Assembly: GCA_000444245.1 (NCBI GenBank)
Contig: ATSW01028531.1
Span: 1-22,961 of the forward strand
Reading direction: 5' to 3'
Length of the DNA stretch: 22,961 bases
Source: Botryllus schlosseri
Lineage: Eukaryota > Chordata > Ascidiacea > Stolidobranchia > Styelidae
The position numbers were made by a program, and so were the translations under genes. This document shows, piece after piece, positions 1 to 12,436 of the stretch. The notes under the pieces are model-generated. The model ran no database searches. It was not told where the DNA came from and saw nothing but the letters and a program-made list of their open reading frames with translations. Within the stretch, counting starts at the first letter, position 1. Every line of letters begins with the position of its first letter.

Positions 1-1373
1 AGTCATATTAGTAACGCACACTTAACCTGAAACGACGTCTACTTTACGAAATCCAAAGTGCAAAAAGGTAGTAGTTTTGTCTAAAAACTGTTGTGCAGAA
101 GTGAATGTAAGCTAAAACACAACCCCTTGAGTAAGTAGTACAAGGGTAAAACCAAAAAACAGTCGCTCTCAACCTTTTTGACCTCGCGGAATCGCAAGAA
201 TCAAAATTACCCCTCAATTTAATTGCAATATATGTGTGCAACTCAAAAGTATTATTGGAAACTTCATTTAATGCTGTCTTTTTTATATGGTATATTGATA
301 TGTGGTTCTATTGAAGTTTCCGCTAGGCGAACTTCGCAAAGTCCTGATAAAGATCACTGAATGTAACACGATTGTGATTGGTTGGTATTGTTTGGAAGAA
401 ATGCGACTTTGCTATTCGCTAGCCTCTATTATACTGTAAGTATCGCTTAATTGTACCGTCGGAATTTAACGAAATTCGTTTTAAAGTCTCCGTAGCTTTC
501 ACATATAACTTGTCCGAAACGATTTGTATATGCTACTTTTAAACAGTTCCGTACAACACTTGCGCTATTGTGACGTACGAGCTATCTAATACGACACCAT
601 GCAGAAACATACGTCCAAACTTCTAAATCAATTTAAAAGTTGATATTTTATTTCTTTATTTAATGGATATGTGTCCAACTTCTTACATTTGGGAATTGAG
701 GTATGAAATTATATCATATTTGGCAGGAAACTTGTCATGGACCCACGGTTTAGATCCACTGTACTAGTATACTTGGAAAATGTGTGCTTCGTTTCTGACC
801 ACCACTGAAAGTCCGTTACGTAGATCCGCTGGTCTTACGCAGAGGCGCGAATTATCAAGTCTAATTCGGCAGCGAAAAATTGCTATTAAATATAGTTGAC
901 TCACGACTGATTTCTACAAAAAAATTGTCTAAACCCTAAAAATCGAGCATGTTAGATCGCGCCGCGTCGTATTACGTGGAGCGCTTTGAAGACAGGCGAT
1001 TACACCCGGGCAGATTTGTCGGTGCTTTTATCGCGAGGTACCGTTTGGTGACACGAAGCGCTGCGTCACAATATTATACCGATGGGAAATGAGCTATTAC
1101 TGTCATTCGAGAGCAAACAAATTGAACTTTGACGAGACGAAATGAGATCGCGAGAAAGATAATACGGGCGACTTTGACTCGAGGCTTAATCGAAGCGCTA
1201 TACTTAGTGGAGTCAAACCAGTGTAAGGCATCAAACCCAATCAATGATTACATACATATACATATTAATCTTAAGTTATACACAGTACAAATAAATGAAA
1301 GGGTCTCGTACGAAAACCTTGTCTGATATACCAGAGGCTGAAAACTTTTACCCATACAACTTGAGGAATATAC
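1..1373. other. no gene recognised
   Basis: AT-rich, non-repetitive. A 10-bp perfect inverted pair, GGAAACTTCA and TGAAGTTTCC, lies at about 256-321. A locally GC-richer stretch at 950-1070 contains GTGACACGAAGCGCTGCGTCAC. Open frames are short and show no family features. Confidence 0.6.
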
Positions 1374-1715
1374 GATTGAATAATATATTCAAAACGAGAT
1401 AAACCTGAATATATTCCGCTGACACTGCTCATGGGTTATCGTCAGCGACTAGTTGAGAATTAAAAAAAAAATTAACAATCTTATCACCAAATACGACGTC
1501 ACCAGTGATACTATTGTCGATGTACATTGTTGTTTAACAACGATCTCTAGAATGAGATATTGAAAAAGACAATTTTGAAGATTTTCAAATTTTGGACAAC
1601 CCTAATGTACAATGATCTCTCCAATTCTCTATGTTGTCGACGATTGCCCCTGACGAGTGTGAGCCGAACATATTCAGGTTTATTACAATATTATTCGATT
1701 GCATATTGAACTTCT
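1374..1715. mobile_element. fold-back (palindromic) element, copy 1, with interior
   Basis: The left arm, about 1374-1453, and the right arm, about 1635-1715, are reverse complements of each other. Both carry the family landmarks: attgaataatatatt at the outer side, then ataaacc, then GTGTCAG/CTGACAC and (C)GTCAGCGACTAG-like inner ends. The roughly 180-bp interior has no coding frame. This is the only copy in the window with both arms and an interior. The arms are too long and AT-rich for me to name a superfamily, and no clear target duplication is visible. Confidence 0.7.
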
Positions 1716-1811
1716 CTATACGTAAAACGAAAAAGGAGCATCATCCAATTGGGGAGCACTATTAGATCCCCCCGTTCAGAATATGTATGTAATTATTCTA
1801 TTTCTCTTTTT

Positions 1812-1822
1812 GGGGGGGGGGG
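1812..1822. repeat. G11 homopolymer at the SINE 3' end
   Basis: Eleven consecutive G on the plus strand, followed by CGGCGG. It lies at the 3' end of the minus-strand SINE, so it may be part of the tail or of the target site. Confidence 0.85.
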
Positions 1823-2055
1823 CGGCGGTGTTTATTTCAGCTTTGTTGTTGTTTTGTGGTATTCATGGTGTTTGTCGACTACATTGGTCATTTACACCAG
1901 GCCGATATTCTTCAATTTTTCCGTAACTGCCGACCCATGGCACGGCCCACTTCTAGGCTTTTTTCGTAAGAAACCGCTAACGCGGATGAGGTGACGAGGA
2001 GGATCGTAAATAAACCTCCAACTATTAGATAGGAATTCTGGAGTCGACCTCGGTC

Positions 2056-2109
2056 GGACTCGAACCCGCACCAATTGGTGTTGCAGCCACCGATTATACC
2101 ACTGCGCTA
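2056..2109 (-). promoter_or_regulatory. RNA polymerase III A and B boxes of the SINE
   Basis: The A box TAGCGCAGTGG (2099-2109) and B box GGTTCGAGTCC (2056-2066) both match the tRNA-type internal promoter consensus without mismatch and are correctly ordered and spaced. No pol III terminator or transcript can be demonstrated from sequence. Confidence 0.7.
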
Positions 2110-2119
2110 TCTTGCCACC

Positions 2120-3215
2120 AATATTTGAACTTTATCATACAACATACCACAAGTCCCGATATTGATTACAGCATATATTGCAAGCCTCGAAAAGACATTC
2201 AACGTTAAAACGATAAATCAATCATTAGATTTATCGTATACAATATCCTTGGATTTATGCTGCTGCTGTGCTTTTGAAACACTTAATCAATATTGTATAC
2301 CAACGAATACCCAGAAATATCATCTCTATAGTTATTTTTTTGCATTATAATTGGGCGGTTTAGAAGTCACACCACTGATACGCGGAAAGATAAGGCGATT
2401 TGAAATTGACTTCATAATGTGGTATAACCTGAAACAAGGTAATACGGGTGTAGATAGCTCATGTGACGAGATGATATCGCGGAATATTTCCGAAACCTGT
2501 CCTACCCATATATACAGCAGTACATAGTGTCATATTGCTTTGAGCATTTATAGTCTGGACTTCACTCTCTAAGAAATAATTTCGAAGGAGATTTCCTCGT
2601 CTTCGCAACCGCAACGGAAGCAATATTCATCTCATATATGCATTGGACTATATTAGGCGAAACTTCTAATAACTAATCAAAAGCCGGAAATCCTAATTCT
2701 AAATAAAAATGAACGCCGTTATATGTTGGAAAATGGAAGTAAAATACCATCCAAAACCTATTTGTTAACTGCGTATATGGGGCTATGTTGAAAGCATTCT
2801 TTGGATCCACTCTGGTGAAAAAATCAATTTCTATTTATTTTTCATAATGAGCTCCTAAAAACGACATTATGGGCAAAAGCAGCCCAGAGCACAAGAAAAG
2901 GATTATAGGGAATATAATCAGCATGCTCAAATTCACATTGAACATGGTGATACCGAATATTGAAAATTAGGAATGTGAAGCGTTAGGTTAGGAGATGATG
3001 AAAAAATCAATAGATGAAAAATCACATTTGTTGGATTTAGTTTATTTACGTTCACTTTTGCAAATTCATGAAATTCAGACAGATATGCATTGCAACCCAC
3101 TGTTATATAATGCCACTGCACCCTTGTACACTACGTGCAGCTATTGATCTCACATCGCTACAATAGCACAGCATTTTACTATTTCTTTGTTGATATGCAA
3201 TGTTTTTCCCAATCC
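2120..3215. other. no gene recognised
   Basis: AT-rich sequence between the SINE and a fold-back arm. No open frame above about 62 codons, no splice-bounded coding segment and no internal repeat seen. Confidence 0.6.
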
Positions 3216-3320
3216 TCTACTAGTTCCTGACGATTACCCCTGAGGAGTGTCAGTCGAAAATATTTGGGTTTATTTCAATATGAATATACTATTCAATTTT
3301 ACTATAATGCTTTCAATTGT
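3216..3320. mobile_element. fold-back element, copy 2 (single right arm)
   Basis: One arm in the same orientation as 1635-1715, and the best preserved inner end: CTACTAGT, then CTGACGATTACCCCTGA, GAGTGTCAG, then GGGTTTATTTCAATATGAAT and ATTCAATT. I found no matching left arm within about 500 bp upstream, so this is a solo arm or a half-deleted copy. Confidence 0.65.
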
Positions 3321-6300
3321 AGAGCGAATTGAAACATGTAGGTACCGTGGGTGGAAGGTTATAGAACAATCACGCATTACATTTTGCCGTCAAGTTATTG
3401 TAAATTACATTAAATTGCCTCGACTTCGGGATATTACCATTATATGAATAATGCAAATCCAAAATATTCTGATCGGACCCTGAACGGGAAGGGTATCTAA
3501 GGGCGTTTCTCAATTTTCCAATCATTATCGGCTGTACCGAACTTCCTATTGTTAAATCGAATGAATCACGCGCATCCGAAGTCTCAAAACGAACGCAGTC
3601 CGTCTGAACAACTGGAAAATCGTTTTTACAACCTCGTTTAGATAATTTGAAACATTGCATATAATGGTAGTTGTTCCCGGGCAGATCCGATAACAGTCAA
3701 ACTAATTCCTCAAGTTTGTCAGACACGAGTATAATAGCCCTAATCCGAAGGTATTTTCTATATATCTGCAACTCTTATCAGATGAGTGTAATGTTTTCTT
3801 CCAAGCGCATTTGACATGACGCACGTTTCATTTGCCCTTGTGCCTATAGCACTGTTCGAGAGGGCCACCCAGACGCTTCTTATCTCGGCAATTACGATTT
3901 CGACAAAATGACGGTCGCCGATAGGTAAATTGTCGTTTGCATTCTGACATTATGTCGAAGCGGGAGTCAAATTCTGCTCTACGGTCAAGGTGGCCGAGAT
4001 GTTTTCAAATATAAAGTCATGAAAACGACGATATCTCTCTTTCGATCGCCAGGCAATGAAGTACGTTCAAGTTTCGCAATATTCAGCGATGTAATTGAAT
4101 GATACTGAAATATATCAGTAATACTATAATTGATAACGGAAGTAAATGAATAATCAACCCAGTAGTAGATAATCAAGCGAATACGTACACATTTTCTATA
4201 TGTTTCGCGTGGAAATTCATTATATTGTGCGCAGGAAAATTATATCAAAAGATTACATACCGAAGTAAATTATGAGACGGGCTTCGGGCTATATACAGCA
4301 AGGCCCGTTAAGGAATACATTCGCAAATTGTCGAACGTCGTAGACGGAAGGAGTAAGCCGTTAATTGAGGATTAGATTTTGAAACGTTTTCACTTAACAT
4401 AGATCGCAACCCACACATGCGCGATCGCCATTTTGACATGCAGCGGCCGTTCACACATGGCATGCAATTCAGATACCGATATCGTTTTGCAGTAGTAGTA
4501 CGCGTTTATATTTCAAAACGAATAAGATCGATGGAGCAGTTTCTCGCCCCCCTATTGATCACCACTATACGAGTCTTTCATACGTTTTCATTGTTTATGT
4601 ACAAAATCAACTAATGAACGTTAAGAACAATTATCATCACAATATGTACTTGTAAACATTTGGCTGTTTGGTATAACGGGCTGATCAATGATCATACAAT
4701 AAAATACTAATTATGGCTTCAGTTTCCTTCGTTTACAAAATAACTTGGAATAACGTTTTTCCAAAATTGACATTGCGGGTGTATAGCTGAATATATATAT
4801 ATATAGGACTTCGTGGTTTCAATTGTAATAATCAAATCAAACTGTCATGTATTCTTCTCTATCATTACGTTGAACGTATATATACTATGGTGGATTTGAA
4901 AAAATAGTAAATCAATTTTCAATTCGTACATTTTAGAGAAACCAATAAATCTAGATAGCCCTGACTTTGTAACCTGTAGTGTTTATTTGTGTTGAGTCAT
5001 CATCATGTATAACGATTTCACGCGAATTAAAACTGTCAATTACGTTCGACGACAGTATAACTAATCAAGTAATCAACACTGTAAAATGATTCGCTATTTA
5101 AACCATATAAATCACACTTGCTATATTTAATCATCATTGCATAATGCGAAACCGACTCCAGCCGACTGCGGTAAAGTTTCGTAAAAGCCGTGTAAACCTC
5201 GCGTCTAATTTTCGGGACGCTGTGTCTTATTTACAAAAACAATATTATCAGAAACACTATATCGACTTTTAAGAGTGAACTTAATCCGTCGCGCGAAATG
5301 AGTAAGAAGTTGTGATGTAAATTCAATTAGCAGCGATCAATGACACGTACAGTGTTCTGACCGTTTCTGCAGAAACCATCTCGTTGAGAGATAGAATTAA
5401 CGGTGTTTGCCACGGTACAGGGCCTACATGTTTGGTTTTAGACGCAAATATTGTCCCGCACTGAGATTACAGTTGTGATTTTCGACAGGTATTTGCATTG
5501 ACGACACAGTCACGAAGATCTATCATTATAAATTACGGTTTTGAAATTGTATCTAACAATTCGCTTTTCACGCCCATTCTCCCATGTCGTTTCAAATCAC
5601 CATTTTTCTTTACACCGTCGACTGATGACTAGCAGCGGCCGCATCTCTGTATTTTTGATTCCACTGGAAGCGTATCTTATACGCGTGCTTCTTGAGACAC
5701 ACGCCAATCCCGGCCCCACTTGAGAACCAGTCACTCTAAGCTCGGCGTGGAAATCGAGTCGCGGCTGCTCGCTTGTATAAAGTTACATTGTTTTACATCA
5801 TCTCAGACCCCGCGAAAGGTGATGCCACCGCTGAGGTAAAAGGGACTTGATTAATACCACTGATGTAAAGTCGCACGACAATGTTGTTGTAAATTTCACC
5901 CCTCCTCGATTTCCCTGTCCCAAAAATCCACGGCAGCTAGTCGGCATTTTATGTTTCATCGAGAAACTCGATGCCGGAGAATTGAATTTCTTGGTGCCGG
6001 CGTGAAAATATGATTTCATTCCGCGCGCCGGCTATGATGTCACAATGATATTTGTACCGATGCGATTCTTGCTTGAAAATTGTTTCCTATGTGTTACATA
6101 ATCGTTCGTAATGATAACCTTGATCGTATAGGACGCGTACAACTATACCAATTCCATATCTTATGAGAAAGTGCATCTATGGCGCTTGTGACTTCACACG
6201 TAGTGATGTTAGGTAGGGAGAAATATGGGCAGTCTATAGGTTGCGGTTGATGCATCGGTGACTTGGTGTTATTTTGTTTGGCCTTTTTGTTTCAAACGAA

Positions 6301-9031
6301 TCTTGACTAAACGGCGGAACTTTCATCTAAGAAGTATTCTCTGCTCAGTCTAACTAGACACTGATTGCCTTGGCGCGATAAGTTTTCCTTGTTAAAAGTG
6401 CTAAAAGGTCACCTACATTATTATGTGACATTTGGCTGGGTTTGTATCGCGGGGTCAAGCATAGAACCGGATGGCGTTTCGTAAATGTTCTCCAAATCAT
6501 CACAGCACGCGTTATCTATCGTAAATTGCCCCATGTATCACTCAAGTAAACGATTAGACCATATGAGATACCGACCGGGTTGAATTTACAACTTGGTTCA
6601 GATATACCAAACACAATACATGAAATATCCCCATTTTATATTCAAACTCATACGATATATAGTCTCAACCATTATATCTTTACTGCAACAACATGGAATA
6701 AGCAATGTGCGCGTAGAACAACGTATATATAGTTGAGTGTCCTTTTCGTCGGCATGATTTCCATGTCCCAGTCCCAGTCTGAAGGCGCTGTGGTCGGAGG
6801 CCGTATCTGTTGAACTCAAAACAGTGAAAGAAATCACGGTATATAACTTTGTTTGTGGTTGCTTTTATAAATCCTCTCACAACGGTGATGTGGTCCAGTA
6901 GAACATTGCGTGCGGTCCCCTATTATAATTAGGTATAGCAAGACGTTTTTAATCAATATCCCCGAAAGCAAAATAGGAACTAACTATATACAATGAAGAC
7001 ATTGAGTTTCAACTATATGTCAGATATGAGGTCATTTAATTCTAATCCATATTACGGATTGATTGATTCATTCATCATGTCCAAAGTTAAGTCTATAGTC
7101 GTTGAATCAAAATTGTGCAGAAGTCAAAATGCAATATATTGTCCAGATCTCATATTATTTCGCGATAATCACCAATTCGAATCCAGGAAGAATCTGTAAA
7201 TCCAGTGTTCTCATGCCCAAAACAAAAAAATCTGGGCTTATCTGTATTACTGCAAGGAATCATCTGGCGAGGGTTTTAGGCATGGCTTCGGACATGTAAC
7301 AGCGGTGTACATCGTGGTGAACGCAAAACATGGTTGTGTACCAGCATATAGTGCATGCTTCTGTTTATAAGTAGAATAGCAAATGATCAATAAAATGTGC
7401 ACATCAGAATGTACGCCATCGGATGCACGTAACGTGTGCGCAAAATTACGATTTCCCACGCACACCTTTCATTTGCATGAACATGCGTAAACAAAGGAAA
7501 TATTATACAGTACAGAATAAACACTTGTGCAATAGCAGTCATTATAGAACTTCGGATAACATCGATCGTTCCAGTGAACCTACGAGCACGGCTCGTATTA
7601 CAAAAGGTTAGTGGATGTTACAGCAATTTACTCGCATTAATCGTAATAACCGGTAAAATACAAATCCCGAGGAAGTTTATGTTCGGAAGCTGGAAAACCT
7701 CGATTCATTTTAGACATATCGAATTGTCACTTTGGCATTCTTCAAATGCGTTTTTGTAGAGTATATAGAAAGTGCTTTGACGTAGTAAAAGTATTATTTT
7801 TGGATAAATCACCAGTCTCTTTGTTGGTGCCGACTCATTATGATATGATTTGTAAATGTTTGGAACCACTATCTCTCTACCAAGTGTGTGATGGAGAGTC
7901 GACCGATAGCACTCTGTGAGCCGCACAAACAAAATGGCGCCATGTGCCGCCGCATTTTAGCACGATGATATAGTGTAAGAAAATACGATGATCGAGCATA
8001 CTGCCAACTCAAAATTTTGCAAAGTATGACGAAATGAAATTGGTCATGATGATACAGCAAATCAATAGTCCGTGGATGTGATTTCGATTGTTGCACTTCA
8101 AAACAATGCATATGGTTGCGATGATTGTAATCATATATTCATTTGCCCTATACGTAGCGCTCACACAACAACTAATTATTGTCTATAAATATATTATGCA
8201 AGTCTACCGTTATAGACCCAGTGAACTAGAAACAGGATATTTCTCTTAATGTAGATTGACACGTGTGATATCCGCATATGGGACACACGAATGATTTTCA
8301 GTCTTCGAAACACTCATTGCAAAATTGAATATTTTTGATATGCAGATAAGGCCAAATTGAATCAAGGAATACTTCACTAAGTTGGTTTGACTTTACTACT
8401 GAAAGAGAGTCGAAAACAACCGATTCAATATAATGGAGATTGCTGAGTTAACTTTCAAGACATTATTCATACAATGAGTTCACGTGTACACCGGGCCAAT
8501 ATAGGCTATATGAAAGTATACTGCAGATACAAATTTATATACAATTTTAAACCATTTCCCGGGAGCATACGGGAGTAGTTCTAAATTTACAAGCAGATCT
8601 GCTTTTACAACAACGATAGACCGTCAAAAGAGTGGACGATTTCAAGCAAGGCTCATCCACGCTAATTCTGTGTTTTGTGTTGACAGCGATTCGGTAACTA
8701 CTTTCATCTCCGTTCCGCGAGGTCACAGCAAAGTATAACGTTGAAGCTGCGTGGAAAAAAGTGTGTTCGACTGTTCGTAATACTTCGATTAGTATATCGC
8801 ATCACAACTCTGCTGTGTCGAGAGCTGGAGCTTAAACTTGTTTGCTGGTTGTGGCATTTCGAGCGATTTCACTACTGGCCAGATATTTTCGATTCCTCTG
8901 GCAATTTGCTATCACCCCACCTTGGTTTTAGACCTCTAGTCTTGTATATTATGGTCATTTCAGTTGCCAGTATATGCGTAGTTACATACTTACTTATAAT
9001 TCAATGAATATACCTCCTATTTACATGTTCT
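3321..9031. other. long gene-poor stretch
   Basis: 5.7 kb with no recognisable gene or transposon. The longest open frame (minus, 3370-3660, 96 codons) has no family features and is likely chance. It contains two of three CAAAATGGCG motifs (4426-4435 minus, 7930-7939 plus), an AT microsatellite at 4790, and a frame ending in NPGPT at 5723. Being 3' of the Six1/2 gene, it could hold distal regulatory DNA, which cannot be judged without comparison to a related genome. Confidence 0.55.
4790..4805. repeat. (AT)8 microsatellite
   Basis: A 16-bp perfect AT dinucleotide tract in otherwise non-repetitive AT-rich DNA. Confidence 0.9.
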
Positions 9032-9204
9032 ATGCTAAGGAGTCTGTTTGCTTGAAAGACTATTCCAAGTCATTTCGACACCTCATCATCACTTTATTAA
9101 TTTTTTTTATAACAAATCAAGACACCACGAGATGACGATACAGTGAAAAGATAGGAGGGTGCCGAAATGACTTGCAGTAGTCTTCAGACACTCACCTTGG
9201 CATG
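9032..9204. mobile_element. small inverted-repeat element (MITE-like, about 173 bp)
   Basis: The left arm 9052-9082 (…agactattccaagtcatttc…) and the reverse complement of 9158-9187 agree at about 26 of 31 positions, with AAGTCATTTCG shared exactly. Beyond these, ATGCTAAGG at 9032-9040 matches the complement of CCTTGGCAT at 9195-9203, so the arms may reach about 50 bp with one gap. The loop is AT-rich and non-coding. It is not related to the fold-back family or to the hAT MITE. I saw no certain target duplication and only one copy, so the class is unassigned. Confidence 0.55.
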
Positions 9205-10223
9205 CAAATAAGAGACATGCACACTGGGATAACATAAACGGAATCGACGAAAATGAACCTTAAATAACTTTTCGTTTTATCGCAATCTTGTTGTGTTTTG
9301 AAATGATGAAAGTATTTATAGACTAAAGTGAAATGAACATCGAATTAGCAATTGCGTGATCGTTGAAGCACTACTTTCCTATTCAACTGTTTTGCCAGAT
9401 TTACGCGTTCAATTCTCGGTAGATACTATGGTAAGGATAACGATTCCATGCACCCTCACATGTTAGAAGTATGATGATCGTTAGGGGATTTGTTTTGAGA
9501 GCAATAGGCTTCTTTCCAGATTATTCCGAAAATGTGAAGGATGATGTATGAAAGTGTACTTTTTCCTGAAGGAGTCAACGCTCCGCTCTTGATTACGTCG
9601 TTCAGAAATATTACACGCTGTCGATATATCACTCCGTGGTACTTGAGAGGATCGCTGAGGTTTATGCGATTGTAACTAAACACTCTAACACGTCATGTTA
9701 GCAACACTTTTGGCCGCGTAGTTTGTTCGGCTCGTTGAGAATATGTTACACATCTCAATATTATCCGGCCAGATATTGTCTATATATATGTGAATACGCG
9801 TGTGGAATGACATATTGTCCGACTCTTGACGGTGTCTTATGAGGACTCTTCAGAGTCTTAAAATGATTGACATTAAGATTGCTTGAGTACACGCTTAGCT
9901 TTGTGGTGTCGAGTCATTTCAAAAATTTGGCACCAAAGCGTAAATGATGATGGTCCGTCGATATGTCATGTCCATTGTCCATGCATTGCAACAGTACGGC
10001 CACGATTGTATGCATACTAACAGGCGGGACAGGGTTATCGTTGAGTCACAATACAATATTAATATGATGTGATGTACTATTCACTGCAGGTTCAGACTTT
10101 GATAATTACATTTCTATTCCAATCATGCATGTATGTATTGTATATACTTGGTTGAACACTAACAGTGCGTGTGACTGATGCTAACAAAGGGGACAAGTTT
10201 TTAGCAATAATAGACACAATGAA
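9205..10223. other. no gene recognised
   Basis: Non-coding. A POU-type octamer ATGCAAAT is at 9202-9209 and a short palindrome, GACTCTTCAGAGTC, near 9844-9858. Neither occurs in a cluster. Confidence 0.55.
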
Positions 10224-10376
10224 ACGGTGTCTTATAAAAGCCTAGAAGTGGGCCGTGCTACAAGTCGGCAGCTACGGAATCAAAATTAAGAAAATTGGCC
10301 TAGTGTAAATGACCATAGTAGTCGACAAACACCATGAATACCAGCAGCAGCAAACAACAAACAACAGCAAAAACTA
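10224..10376 (+). mobile_element. tRNA-derived SINE, copy 2 (lacks the tRNA head)
   Basis: This copy matches the body of the SINE at 1812-2119 in the opposite orientation. Shared blocks in order include AAAAGCCTAGAAGTGGGCCG, GTCGGCAG, TGTAAATGACCA and GTAGTCGACAAACACCATGA. I judge about 85 percent identity over some 135 bp by eye. It begins within the body, so the tRNA head with its promoter is absent, as expected from incomplete reverse transcription. The tail is a longer CAG/CAA-rich run ending near 10376. Confidence 0.85.
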
Positions 10377-12436
10377 TGAAATGATCCTAAACTGTATAAA
10401 ATTTAATTGCAATGTTCCTTATATGATTGTGTATCGAGCGAATAGTTTGTGATTAACAACGAAATAATTCAACTCTTTCGACATCTAGAAATAATAATAG
10501 GTAACAACACTAAATATACGAAGCGAAATTCGCTCTCTCCCGCAACACAAACATTGTCAGTTTTCACTTGTAACACCTCATTCCGAGACTATGCGAACGT
10601 TTCGTACGCTGTTCGCAAACAGATGGCTGCGAGATTCCAAGAAAATTTCACCCCAGTTCCTATATAAACATATGCAACTTGACACCGAAGGGGCAGCTCG
10701 GTTGGCTGAGAAATATGACGTTAAGCCTACTTATCGCCAAGGACTTCGAGTTATTTGTAGCGAAAATATCATTTCGCCTGAAGTCGAATCCGTCTGTAGC
10801 AAAACCGTCCGAAAGACGAAATTCGCGGTCTAAAGGCGTTCCTAAAAAAAGCACAGACAGTATTATGCACTGTTTGAGTTACATTGCTTAATTCTCCCCG
10901 GGAGGTGAACACCTGAAAGAGCTCATAACAAATTGATGCAGCTATAATTTTGTTTATGCTAAATTAAAATAATCAACTAACGCGCCACGAAACGGATGAG
11001 CGAAAATCCTATAAATAACCCCTAAAGTTCTGCAAATAAGATTTGTCATGCCGAGAAGGATTTTCCGATTTTCTCCTGATCCTATATAATCTTATGACAT
11101 AAATCTACCAAAAAGCTATATTTGCATTAGATAAGAAGTAGAATGGAGGATGGCATTTCTCAGACACCTTACATTATGAAGCATACAATATGTGACCTTT
11201 GCCTGACAACTCGAAACGAGATCATTTGTTCTAATAAAGAAATCCATTTACTGCTGAATATATCACCGACTGGATGGTGCTCACGTGCATACGCCGCATG
11301 GAATGCTTCATAATATCGAATTCAAAATGGCCTACGGATTGCAAGCTAACTATTAAACATATAAACGCTTTGGCCTCAGCTTAGGTAACACCTCGATGAT
11401 GACATGTGCCGTTTCACTAGAAGTTTGTAACTAGATATCTGGAGTGCAAGTAGGTGAATAAAGATACAAGCATTGATACTATGATTTTGAAGGAGCCACA
11501 ATGAATTATAGACGCAAGGTCTGTATACTATACCATTCGGGCCTTCTGAATCAATTAAGTTGTTTTACAGGGAGTTGCGGCTATATCTTGTATGATAGAT
11601 GTTATGCAGGCCTATATATTTGAAATATAACTGCATACGTATATACATATATCAGAGGATCGATTCAGGAATCCAAATACCACCAACATTTTACTAGATA
11701 TTCAACCATAGCACTATCATAACAACTTTTCATATGGGCCTATGTGTCTTCATAAAATGCTCAAACCGTATTTCTCACAATGGTTAAATCTATACCGAAA
11801 TGACACGACGCTGCATTTTAAAACCGGATAGTGATACAATTTCACAAATTCCGCGCATGTACGGTACTACCAACGGAAGATGCTTTCTCGCTTAGTCGGT
11901 CATATTGCATAGTTGCTCTCAGACGCATAGAGACGAAGACAACACTTCCGAACTAGGATGTACGGCTTACAACTAGTTTTTCTGCGGCAAATCAACCTTT
12001 CATACATAAATCATATTTCCGCTACTTTATCTCAAAGTATGACAAAACGCACACGACAAAACACGATCGCATTCATTGTCATTTATTGATATTCAATACG
12101 AAAAAATGAGATTAAAAAAACGAAAGCGTAATAATCTTTATTGAAACAAGTAAACATATGCAGCACCGATTTGACATTTGTAACACGTCGCCACGTAGCT
12201 TTTCACGCGACGCTATCATAAATAATTTGGTCCAAAATAACAGAAACGCGTCCTAAAATAATTACTACGGTATAATGAGAGAAAGGAATAGCACAGTAAG
12301 CCTTGCATCGCCTTTTATTATCGCCTAATTGTAAAAAGTAGAATATCTACTTTTGCCAAGCTCAAATATCTGGTACGTATACAGTATTGCATTGGTATGA
12401 AACAGACGAAATGACCATTTCGTATATATCTTAGAG
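10377..12436. other. no gene recognised
   Basis: AT-rich non-coding sequence between the second SINE copy and the hAT MITE. Open frames at 10449-10891 overlap in three frames and look like chance. No inverted or tandem repeats of note were found. Confidence 0.55.

Larger units (their letters stand above)
1812..2119 (-). mobile_element. tRNA-derived SINE, copy 1 (near full length)
   Basis: Read on the minus strand, the 5' head looks like a tRNA: A box TAGCGCAGTGG at 2099-2109 and B box GGTTCGAGTCC at 2056-2066, with 32 bases between them. The acceptor halves do not pair and the anticodon stem is poor, so it is a tRNA-derived SINE and not a tRNA gene. A body of about 180 bp follows, holding GCCTAGAAGTGGGCCGTG and TAGTCGACAAACACCATGAA, then a CAA-rich tail (AAAACAACAACAAAGC) and a C11 run. 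A second copy at 10224 confirms the family. I could not find a clear target duplication. It should be transcribed by RNA polymerase III if active and needs LINE machinery to move. Confidence 0.82.

Noticed and set aside
2040-2119. A functional tRNA gene (Cys or Ala-like anticodon) on the minus strand
   Set aside because: A and B boxes are perfect, but the acceptor strands do not pair, the anticodon stem is broken and a SINE body follows directly. A second copy of that body exists at 10224.
3370-3660. 96-codon minus-strand frame as a gene
   Set aside because: No start context, splice or domain support. Frames this long are expected by chance in 23 kb of this composition.
9202-9209. POU octamer ATGCAAAT as a regulatory site
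   Set aside because: A single 8-mer is expected by chance at this scale, and it falls at the edge of an inverted-repeat element.
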